Position numbers and translations under genes: made by a program. Of a DNA stretch of 64,000 nt, positions 17,713 through 28,184 are shown piece by piece. Origin of the DNA: Arabidopsis thaliana (Eukaryota; Streptophyta; Magnoliopsida; Brassicales; Brassicaceae). The stretch spans positions 2,418,001 to 2,482,000 of the forward strand of contig NC_003070.9 of the NCBI RefSeq assembly GCF_000001735.4. The letters run 5' to 3'. Every line of letters begins with the position of its first letter. Position 1 is the stretch's first letter. The notes beneath the pieces are model-generated. The model did not search any database, was not told the DNA's origin, and saw only the letters and a list, made by a program, of their open reading frames with translations.

Positions 17713-19437
17713 CTCTTCTTTGGAAGAAGAACTCGGATCAAGACAGGTTTTAAGATTAAAAAAGGAAGCAAGTTTTAAAAGACTGTTTCTCAAGTAGCTG
17801 TTGTTGCCGTTAAAAAGGCAAAGCAGTGAGTAAGAGGAGAGAAAATGGTGGCACCTTTTGCTTTTGGTGGGCCAAATGAAGACAAACTTTTTTATTTGAT
17901 CCGTTGAACTTCGAAATTTGAATGAGAATTATTATTACAAGGTTAAAACTTGACTTCTGCATCATTAAAGAAAAATTCAAAAGAAACAAAAGAGAAGTAT
18001 ACTATAGAAAAAGCTATCTCATTGTGGATCAATAGGTCCCTAGGAACCAATAGTAAGTAAAAAGCAAAGTGGTAAACATACAAAAGCGAGATTATTCTCA
18101 AGTCTCATTTCAATGTCAAAACTCTCTCTTGTGTGCTAAGTAAACAGAACCTGTGTGAAAGTAAAACACCTCTGAACTCATTTTCACTATCTCACAAACC
18201 TGCATTATCGATCCAATTCTCCCATCTTATATCTTCTTACATATTAAGGATCAGAGAAGGTGATCAAACCTGATAATTATGTAGATGTAGCTGAAGCTAA
18301 GATATAAGGCTCAGGAACCACAAAAACATATCACTGAATATTTCAAATTAGCTTCAGCATTTTATGAGTCAAAATACTAAGAAACAATGCAAATTCTCTC
18401 ATGAAAAGGCTCTCACATTGCTTTTGCATTCTCCGCAATTATGATCCAAACCTTAACCAAAAACAACTACCCTATAAGAGTATAAGACCATGTCTGCAGA
18501 AATCAGTAGTAACACAAGAATTTCATGAGATATTAAAGAAGAAGAAAAGTAGGCCACACAATAGAATTGAGGAATCAAGAAAACAGATACATACACTTGG
18601 GAAGGACCAGCACAGCAGACGTCTGTTACTACTAACTAACTCAGACTTGTCATTGAACTATATTATATACGGCTCACTTGTTTTGCTGCAGTAACTGGCT
18701 TATCTTCTTTTCTGGCTTGCGTTAATAACATGAGTAGAGAGAAAACACGACTTCCGTCGAGTAGATTCCTATCAAACAACACCGGTTCTCGAATCTTTCG
18801 ACAAGCCAAGCAAAAGTAGGTGGGCATGAAAATTTGTTCCCCATGAAACAGAGGACATTCGTTGTTACCTATTCTAATAACCGATTCAAAATTCCGAATC
18901 GCAGACTTAATAAATGTGGACAATTAACCAAACCGTGCATTGCTAGGTCTAAACCGCATTGGTTTATGACCCACCAATCAAGGAGCGATGGGTGAGAAAC
19001 CTAATAACACTGCTGCTGTGACTTTATCATATCCTTAGTCCAATTGGGATCTTCGTCTGCGTGAGACGCGTTCACACCTGCGACAGATGAAATCACGGAA
19101 ATACCACTGCCCAACGTGTTCGCAATAAAAGTCCTCTGATGCCTAATTTCGTCAATTTACTGAAGAAAATTCAACATCAACGCCCTTTTTGATAATTTCC
19201 CCAAAGTTAGTGGGCCCTCCACACGAAGCATGTATCCTCCAATTGCATATTGCCAATTATTTCCTAATAATATTGAAGGATTATTCTTTTCCCATCTATA
19301 TACCACCAACCCTAAGATCCGAACGTCCATTTTAAAGCCGTGCGTTTAATCATGATCGTCAATTATATTGGCAAATTTGACCACACGATATCCGTCATCT
19401 AACGGCATCTACAGATCTACCAGAACGTTCTCATTCA
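17713..19437. other. divergent intergenic region between MPK13 and APX1
   Basis: This stretch contains the MPK13 promoter (left part) and the APX1 upstream region. TATA-like sequence is at 19292 and 19442. A GGGCCC-type element (AGTGGGCCCTCC) begins at about 19208. Open frames on both strands here are short and unsupported by codon use or motifs. Confidence 0.5.
19422..19431. promoter_or_regulatory. heat-shock element of APX1
   Basis: The palindrome AGAACGTTCT contains the inverted nGAAnnTTCn units of a heat-shock factor site. It lies just upstream of the TATA-like CTATATAT near 19442 and the APX1 leader. A functional HSE in the Arabidopsis apx1 promoter is established knowledge, and the position fits. 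Confidence 0.75.
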
Positions 19438-19555
19438 TGACTCTATATATTTCGCATTTCTTCTCCTCAACGCTCTCATAAAAAGTAGTACTCGTGTCTT
19501 ACTCGTGCCAGCCACTCGCATTTCTCCAGATTTTATTATCCTTCCTCGAAACAAG

Positions 19556-19992
19556 GTATGACGGAAACTCTCTCTCTCCCTCTCTGATCCGTCGTTGCTG
19601 CTTCCATTTTCATCTTGACTCGATCGGATCATTGTTATGCTTGGCTTGATCTGTGCTTAATGATGTGTTTTTCGTAGTAGATCCACGATTCGTTGCTGCG
19701 ATCGGCGTTATTATCGTCAGCTCTCTCGTTTCTGTTCTGTGGTTCGATATTGCTGAGTTTCTAGGCTAATCTTACGAATCTGTGAAAGTTTTTGAGAGAT
19801 TTGGCTTCTGTAGCTCACTCCTGCTTGATTTAGGTTTTTTTTTTTTCCACTCGTATGAAGCTGTTTTAGAGGCTGTTGTTGTTTATGATTCTCAGCTTGT
19901 TATGTATAGTTGGATTTCGTGAGTTTTGGATTTGATCTGTGCGTTTATTTAGTAGTGAGGCTCATGTATATATATCTGTGTATTTGTTCCAG
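19556..19992 (+). other. 5'-UTR intron of APX1
   Basis: The donor is ACAAG/GTATGA and the acceptor TTCCAG/AGCTTAGC, 12 bp before the start codon. The intron is 437 bp and T-rich, with no coding content. It is inferred from splice sites. Confidence 0.7.
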
Positions 19993-20004
19993 AGCTTAGC
20001 TAAG

Positions 20005-21435
<1,431 letters not shown>

Positions 21436-24400
21436 GCTGTGACGTATGCTCTGTGTGTGTGTGTGTGTCTCCCCGAGAGTCATGGCTGTTTTTGGTTGGG
21501 GGCTGGAGGGGTCGCATTGCATTTGAACTTTGTCATATGATTGCTTAATGTACTCTCGGATTTACGTATCTGTTTTTTTCGGTGGGTTGCGATTTGAACA
21601 CATCCGTTGCGCTTTTGCTGCTTAGACACATTAATAAAATTAATTTCTCTCGATATTTATGCCTCAAATCCATTCATATCTGCTTAGTCTCTAATAACAG
21701 TAGAACTTGGATTAAGAGTTTGAAGATACAGTGGCTAATTGCCTATATAAAGTGATAAACAGCCAAATCTTTAATCAGAAGTAGAAGTATTAGTATAACA
21801 TGATTTGACTATGTACTACGAGATCAATGGTAAACCTGACATTGTTCCAAAACCAATCTAGACCAGTTCACTTACCGAATTTTAGTTCCATACCCATAAA
21901 CCAATCCAAAGTGATTCTATCACCACATGCAACAGCATGTAATGATGTGGTGCCCGAATAGGCGGATTCCATCGATGTTGATCAGACGATGCTTTAGATC
22001 AAAGACCGGCGTGAGCTGAGACGGATGGCTCTGGCTTATAATGTCACCACTATGATTACCAAAGTGTTTGCTGCTTTGATCACGGCCGAGGGAGTAAAGA
22101 GCTTGAAGTCAAGTGTTATTCAAATGATTGTCATTCAGCACTCCTTTTCTAGGTGAAGGATCTTGCCTATGCGCTTCTCTAAAACCGTTTTTTTTTCTAT
22201 TTTTATGTTGTCGATGGAAACGTCTCTTATTTTTATCTTGAATTGAACCGAATCTGCAATTAGGACCCTCTTGAATCTTGAGTGGTCTATGTCGTAATCA
22301 GGTTTTAGAAAAGATGAGATTGGAGCGACGAGTAGAGAGAAGGGAAGAGTGGAGTGACTTTTTGTGAACACGTTCACACCATTTAGAGTTCGAAACGGTT
22401 CTTTTTTCTTTTTGTGTGTGTGTGTGGGAAATTGGCTGTAACATTACTGAGCTCCTCTTTCATTCCGTGTGGGTCTCGTTTGTTTTATGTATAATCCTTA
22501 TCTTACTTTAGCCTAAAAAGAAATTCAAAGCAACTATAGCTTCAAAAGAATAAAAATACTATAATATCAAAAAGACAACCAAAAAAAACAAAAAAAGAGA
22601 GAGGTAATGCTATAGATTTCATCTAGACGTAATAATACATTTTTCAAAGATGCGACGACTTTTAGAAAAATACATAGTTACTTAGATAACTTTGAAAGTA
22701 TCCAGAAATCAGAAATGTGGATTTTTTTTTGTTCTTTTTTTCTACATCGTCGGATAAATTCTGAATTTAAGAACTGGGTAATTTCAGACTCGTTGAAATC
22801 AAAGTCAATGAGTCAAATATATCATTTATTCGGTACGCTTAGGTTACATCATCAGATTAAATTTGAGCAGATGGTTGTAATCAATAATCCCTTGCCCGTG
22901 GCTTGGTATACGTACATTTGGCAACCTTTATGTATTTCCCCTTTCCGGAGGGAATCGCTTACAAATTCTTCGATCGATATGATTGATTCTCAAAGACCAA
23001 ATATTGATTTGTTGAATTTGTAAAAATAAAATTGTATTGACCGATGTGTTATTAACTTGTATTTTGAAACAAACAAAACAAAAATAACGCAAGAAATGTG
23101 TTGCATGGCACAATTTACTTTTTTTTTTTCGCTAGTGAATGCTTTTGTGCTTACTATATGTATAAATTTACATTTTAGTGAATGGTAGCATAATTTTCAA
23201 TGCACACGTAACGACCCCAATTTTCTTGTCTCCATTCCAACATTAGTGGAATCTTATCACTGATTTGATAGAATTTAACTGCACTAGAGTTATTTGAAAA
23301 AGGCCCAAGAATATGATTGGAAGAAAAGGTATTGATGATTTGATCTGAGGATAATCATGACGATACTGTTAGACGTACATTATTTATTGAGATAAATCTG
23401 ACTAACAAACAATCTCCCAGTGTACACGATGCAAAAGACAATCTTTGACCGATTAAATCAATAAGACTAAATGATGATGAATTGATGATACTAGAAAGAA
23501 GAAAATCTTATAAGCCTTAAGTCATTTTCAATAAGGTGTTGAAGATTTAGTTGAGAGTATACGTATAGTAGAAAGAGAGCAATCTGTCGAAGGTGGACGC
23601 AAGAGCTTGCACACCCAATAACTCGTTTAGCAATCTAACTGGTTACGTGTCTTCCCTCTATTTGATTCCGAATTTTTCTTCTTAATGTTGGTACGTGAAG
23701 ACGACTCTCTTATTGAATAAATGATGCTTTGGGACCGCTCGGAATTCTATTTCTTCTAAATGACGACTCTTAACGTAGTTTTGCATTTTCTCCATGCATA
23801 TATATACGTGGAAAATGGTTAATTTAATTTGGAAAAAATGTGTATGTATAAGTCGTTCAAATTAAACAGAAAAGTCTCATACAATAGATATAACTAATGT
23901 ATAAAAATGAGTCCCAAGAATAATGGTTAATAAAAACAAAATACGGTTCAGCAAAAATTAGGCAACCTAAAATAAATCACTTGGCCTTTTGTGTTAATTT
24001 CTCTATCAGTACTTCAGTAGAATTTACAATTAAGTAAGCACTGAATAAAAATAATAATCAAACTTCACTAGAAGAGAAGTACTCTAGAATTGAATATCTA
24101 GGTATTCCAAAGACCTATCGAACCACCTAGCGTAATACACATTTCAATTGAGGTTTTTAACTATGGTTTCTCCCAAATTATAGTATTAATCTTCAATTCT
24201 TCATAATCAGAAAGACTATTAAAGAATGTAAGACGAAGAGTAGAATACCATTGGACTAACTAATGATTTTTTAGAGACTAATATAATTGAAACTATACGT
24301 AAGGAGAAAAACAAGACAAGAAGAATTTTTTGTTTCTTAAGAAGAAAATTAATTGTGCCAAAGTCAAGCAAACCGTTGAAACATGAAAGCGTAGAGAAAT

Positions 24401-24623
24401 TTAGTAGCCACCGTTACGTGGAAATATGTTTCAACTTTCAATTAGCAAAAAAGCCACGTCATAATTCGAGCTTGTGATGTCAGGGTGGTCACCTCCTTCC
24501 CTACATCATTTTGTGTGTCTCCCCTATATATACACTTCCCCACCAAAAAGCACTTCACCTCTCAAAGACTCTACTTACACATTTCTCATCTTCCTCCCCA
24601 TAATTCACAGTTTTTGCGTTGGT
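21436..24623. other. 3.2-kb intergenic between APX1 and LBD1
   Basis: The region starts with the APX1 3' UTR, including a short TG repeat at about 21450-21467. A decayed carbamoyl-phosphate synthase fragment (21980-22156) is listed separately. From about 22500 to 24450 the DNA is strongly AT-rich with no supported gene. Near 24470 a light TATA region (CTATATATACAC at about 24525) precedes LBD1. Confidence 0.55.
21980..22156 (+). pseudogene. C-terminal fragment of carbamoyl-phosphate synthase large subunit
   Basis: The forward frame from GAT (21980) to TGA (22154-22156) reads DQTML, then a TAG stop at 21995-21997, then IKDRRELRRMALAY. A second segment reads TAEGVKSLKSS. These resemble the end of plant CarB (from memory KDGRELRQMALAY and TAEGIKSLKSS), the C-terminal allosteric domain of the arginine/pyrimidine pathway enzyme. 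Only about 60 codons remain. They carry an in-frame stop and a diverged middle (NVTTMITKVFAALI), and there is no upstream ATP-grasp domain. I infer a non-functional relic of a gene copy. Confidence 0.72.
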
Positions 24624-25631
24624 ATGGAGAGTAAAAGTGACGCTTCTGTCGCCACCACTCCAATCATATCTTCTTCCTCTTCTCCTCCACCATCACTTTC
24701 ACCGCGGGTAGTGCTTAGTCCATGTGCTGCTTGCAAAATCTTGAGGCGACGTTGTGCAGAGAGATGCGTTTTGGCACCGTACTTCCCTCCAACGGATCCG
24801 GCCAAGTTCACTATTGCACACCGCGTCTTTGGAGCCAGCAACATCATTAAGTTCTTGCAGGTACCTAAATTATCTATATATCTATTGGTGTAATAACTAT
24901 AAGCTCTTTAGTTCTTAGAAAGAATTACATTAAGAAAGACCCGATTTTATATTAATGATATAGATGGGAATGATTTTCTTGTTCTTATTAGGAAGATACA
25001 TATATTGAAATGGTTGTTTCGGAAAATGGTTTCATAGGTCATGTGAAAATTGGACCTTACGTAGTTATTTGTCATAAGACTAATGTCAATAATTTCTTCT
25101 CACAAAAGCCGCACCACATAACCAAAAAAAAAGTGAAAGTATTGCATATAGTGTCATTGTCAACGTTTTCCTTATCATGCACCTTTCACAAAGTCTTGTA
25201 GAAAAATGGTATTTACTCGAATTGGTCAATTAAATACAAAAAAATCCTTACCTTTATGAACGAACACATGATTGATTATTTATCTATATTTTCAGGAACT
25301 TCCAGAATCACAAAGAACTGATGCGGTCAACAGTATGGTGTATGAAGCCGAAGCTAGAATAAGAGATCCAGTGTATGGATGTGCAGGTGCCATATACCAT
25401 TTACAAAGACAAGTGAGTGAACTCCAAGCACAACTTGCAAAAGCTCAAGTGGAGATGGTGAATATGCAATTTCAAAGATCAAATTTACTAGAGCTGATTT
25501 ATAACATGGACCAACAACAGAAACAAGAACAAGATAATATGTCCTTTGAGAGCAATGATTTGGGATTCCTTGAAGACAAGTCCAACACCAACTCATCAAT
25601 GTTGTGGTGGGATCCTCTTTGGACATGTTGA
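24624..25631 (+). CDS. LBD1: LOB-domain (AS2/LBD class I) transcription factor
   Basis: LOB-domain proteins are plant-specific nuclear DNA-binding regulators of organ boundaries and lateral organs. Exons 24624-24860 and 25296-25631 join to 190 aa. After a Ser/Pro-rich head the zinc-finger-like C block CAACKILRRRCAERC fits Cx2Cx6Cx3C. The GAS block begins at FGASNIIKFLQ, and a leucine-zipper-like coiled coil follows (HLQRQVSELQAQLAKAQVE). The intron falls after the GAS-block FLQ, as in other class I LBD genes. The C-terminal tail is acidic and Asn/Gln rich and ends WWDPLWTC. The member number (LBD1) is from position and memory; the family is certain. Confidence 0.93.
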
Positions 25632-25948
25632 TCATTACTAAGATTTTGACTACTTCGCTTTAAGGCCCTCTCTAGAACTTTACTCAGGGTTAGTTAGCAT
25701 ACACAAATGTAACATTGTACGGTGAATAAAGAAAAGTAGAGGCGGCTTTTTTAAATTGTTTTTTTGACCGGGTTTTCAATGTTTTTTCCTGCGGTTTTTA
25801 GACACAAACCGGAAAGTATACCGGATCTAAACAACCGCAGAGCGGAAAAAAAAAATCTAAAACTAAACGACGTCGTTCGGCTCTTTATCTTGTCACCCTC
25901 CTCAGGCGACGGCGACGATGAACCTCCGTTCCAAATCTTCCCGTATCT

Positions 25949-26558
25949 TTTATGAAACGCGACCGACTCTTCAAGGCCCAAAGAAAAAGAGAATAGTCGG
26001 CGGGATAGGGGTATGTTTGTAATTTGGCAAACGAATCCCCATCATAGCTTTATTCCTTACTTCATTCACCCTAGCCGCTTTACTCTCTTGCGTTATCTCC
26101 GAGGTAAGCTTTTTCATCACCATCTACGATCTGCCTCTTTCTCTTCTGCTGATCTGTGTTGAATCTGTTTCGATACTTCTCGTTTGTTGTTGTTATTTCT
26201 TGGATTCGATTCTCTTTGTTTATAGATCGTTTGGAATTTCTGATCGGTGGTGTAAAGTTTTATCGATTTAGGAGAACAAAGTTTTACAGTGCAATCGTAT
26301 TGTTTTTTTTCTTCATGCCAGCTGATGATAAACTATAGGATCGATCTGGTTCTGAGATTTTTGTACTGTTCAGTGGATTGTTGATTATATCTTTTGATGT
26401 ATGTGATATTAATTATCGATTTGATTGGGTAATCCAAGTTGTGGAAACTCTAGGATTGTTTGCTGTATATCTCCTCAATTGCTGATTTGTTTGAATTTAG
26501 CTCGCTTAGCTCAGATGATAGGGCACCACAATTTTTGTGGTAGAAATCGGCTTGACTC
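25949..26558 (+). repeat. truncated duplicate of an eEF1A promoter, leader and 5'-UTR intron
   Basis: The sequence is colinear with the reverse complement of about 47626-46910, the upstream part of the inverted eEF1A copy. It spans the CTTTTATGAAACGCGACCG start, the tef-like GATAGGGGTATGTTTG, the leader CCTAGCCGCTTTACTC, the donor GAG/GTAAGC and most of the intron up to its tRNA-like element. No eEF1A coding sequence follows. A 58-bp segment present in the parent (47487-47545), holding the telo box and TATA box, is missing at about 26031. Similarity stops at about 26558, inside the T-loop of the tRNA-like element. Confidence 0.85.
26500..26558 (+). other. broken tRNA-like element (in the eEF1A fragment)
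   Basis: The acceptor strand GCTCGCT, D-arm (with GGGC in place of GAGC), the CCACA/TGTGG arm and the first half of the T-arm (ATCGG, then CTTGACTC) are present. The T-stem 3' strand and acceptor 3' strand are lost at the junction. It cannot fold as a cloverleaf. Confidence 0.8.
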
Positions 26559-26590
26559 TCTTTTTCTGCCAACAAAAACAAAAAATAGTC
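26556..26590 (-). repeat. 35-bp inverted copy of the RNL intron 1/exon 2 junction
   Basis: The 35 bases are the exact reverse complement of 28642-28676, which is the end of RNL intron 1 (TTTGTTGGCAG) plus the first 10 bases of exon 2. Sequence on both sides of the match differs. The first three bases (CTC, 26556-26558) also belong to the eEF1A-derived segment, so the junction has 3-bp microhomology. Confidence 0.9.
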
Positions 26591-26904
26591 TGAGTCAAAC
26601 CATTGTAGCAGTACCTAAAATCTCGTTTGTGAACCGTTGTAGCACTACCCAAGTCACCGGAAAGGTAAAACAATGAAGCCGTGGGATTAAACCTTCACAG
26701 ATCTGTGTTACCAAACCCTCCTCTTCGTCGTTCAGTCCGCCAAACCAAGCCGACGAGAAAGGTTGCGGGAAAAGGTACGTCGCAGCTTCTCGTGTTTGTG
26801 GTGGTGTGTTGCTAAGAATATTGAACCAGAAATTAAACCAATTTAAACCAAGAGACCTTACGTGTATTTCAGTATTGAATTGATAAAACCCAAACTTAAT
26901 AATC

Positions 26905-27015
26905 GAAGATGGGATTGCGTTATACATTTCAGACAACAAAGTGATTTTAACTCAAGGCATTGATGGTGGAGTGAATGTCGATTACTTCCAGAAGATCGAG
27001 TCTTGGCCTTTCTGA
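26905..27015 (+). pseudogene. 3'-terminal fragment of a tRNA 2'-phosphotransferase (Tpt1/KptA family)
   Basis: The frame reads EDGIALYISDNKVILTQG, then IDGG, then VDYFQKIESWPF and a TGA stop. This fits the conserved end of Tpt1 proteins (S.N.VILT.G...G....YF, as also in animal TRPT1). I remember plant Tpt1 having near-identical wording with a few more residues after ESW. Only about 36 codons are present. In the same frame upstream a TAA closes it at about 26883, and no RNA-binding or catalytic N-terminal part is seen. It may bring its own 3' flank to the right. Confidence 0.7.
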
Positions 27016-27310
27016 TTCACAGTATTCAACATTAACGTGTGAATGTATTCACAGGGTTCTATGATAATGATTGTGAAGATTCTTGTGAACCTTGATTATG
27101 TAGTGTCCTAGTGTCTTCTATTCCATCAGTTGCACATGAGAGTTTACCAAAACTTTGAAGATTATGTTGTGGGCAGAAAATAAACCAACTGATAAAAAGC
27201 CTTTTGTGGTACTTTAACATTAAGAGAATTCAAAGCCTAGTTATAGGAAATAAATTATAAAAGCATGAAAGATATTGTTTTCTTTGCAAGTTTGGTCTGA
27301 AAGAGTGTAT

Positions 27311-27373
27311 TTTAAATGGGCTTACTGTGGGTAGTTATTGCAGAAACGCTGAATTTAAATGGGCTTACTGTGG
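27311..27373 (+). repeat. 20-bp direct repeat with site-II-like TGGGCT
   Basis: TTTAAATGGGCTTACTGTGG is present at 27311-27330 and again at 27354-27373. The second copy runs into GGCCCAATAG, so three TGGGCY-type elements lie within 70 bp. This is typical of plant housekeeping promoters. Confidence 0.75.
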
Positions 27374-28184
27374 CCCAATAGATAGATACTGTGAGTCTGT
27401 GATGAGCGGGTTATTTGTGGGTGGGCATTGGTTTATAGAAACGACGTTGTGTTCAAGTTACTAAATCGCGTGTGTTTTTTACTTTTCTGCAACTAAATCG
27501 TGTTTCTTCCTAAGAACCCTAAATCTGAACTGTCTCATCTTCTCCGATATCAGTGAGATCAATAAATCATCTTCTCACCCTAGACGACAGGGAAACTCGG
27601 GGATTGATTCGGAAAAACGAGTTCGTTTTTCTGCAAGGTACTTTTCTTACGAAACAAATCGTAATTGATTCACAGGTTCTGAATCTTCTAGTTAAGAGTA
27701 ATGTTGTCTACACTCACTGATTGCAGCAACTGATTCAAGTTTTTCAAAGTAGTAGATGATCTCAATCTAAATCGGTTTTTGATAGTTTATGCTTGTGGAA
27801 TTTGATGGTTTTGAATCTTTTGATCTTGCATCTAAAGTAGTTTTTCAAACTTTACTTATTTATGCCAATGGGTTTCTATTTTGATTTCGGATTTTTTTGT
27901 GGGCTGGGTTTTTGGTGGACAAGTTTATGATTATCTGGAATTGGGCTAGTTAAAATAGCCCAGATTAACAGCCCTAGATATACCGTAGGGTATTTTCGTA
28001 AATTTAGTTTATAGATTTTTGTTTGTTACGGTGGTCTTTCCCGCACCATAACACTTCCACTAACTCCGTCGTCGTCCCGCCGGTTTCACAGCTTGTTAGT
28101 GACTCAGCAAGACGTCGACCGAACTTGGTCGCCGCCATCTCTCTTTATTTTTACGTGGTTCGCACAAAATTAAGCCACGTGTTG

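Larger units (their letters stand above)
25632..28184. other. LBD1 to RNL intergenic region with a rearranged mosaic
   Basis: This stretch contains an eEF1A-derived segment, a 35-bp RNL inverted copy and a Tpt1 fragment, all listed separately. From 27311 there is a 20-bp direct repeat, site-II-like motifs, a GAACCCTAA telo-like box (about 27515) and a splice-donor-like GCAAG/GTACTT near 27640. The rest shows no coding signal. Confidence 0.55.

Noticed and set aside
18663..18923. 86-codon minus-strand frame between MPK13 and APX1
   Set aside because: A Cys pair is suggestive, but there is no continuation in spliced frames and no recognisable family.
21450..21467. TG microsatellite in the APX1 3' UTR
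   Set aside because: Short simple repeat of ordinary kind, not worth a separate finding.
22135..22377. 80-codon minus-strand frame near the CarB relic
   Set aside because: Lys/Ile-rich random composition, no splice context, and it overlaps the recognisable plus-strand pseudogene end.
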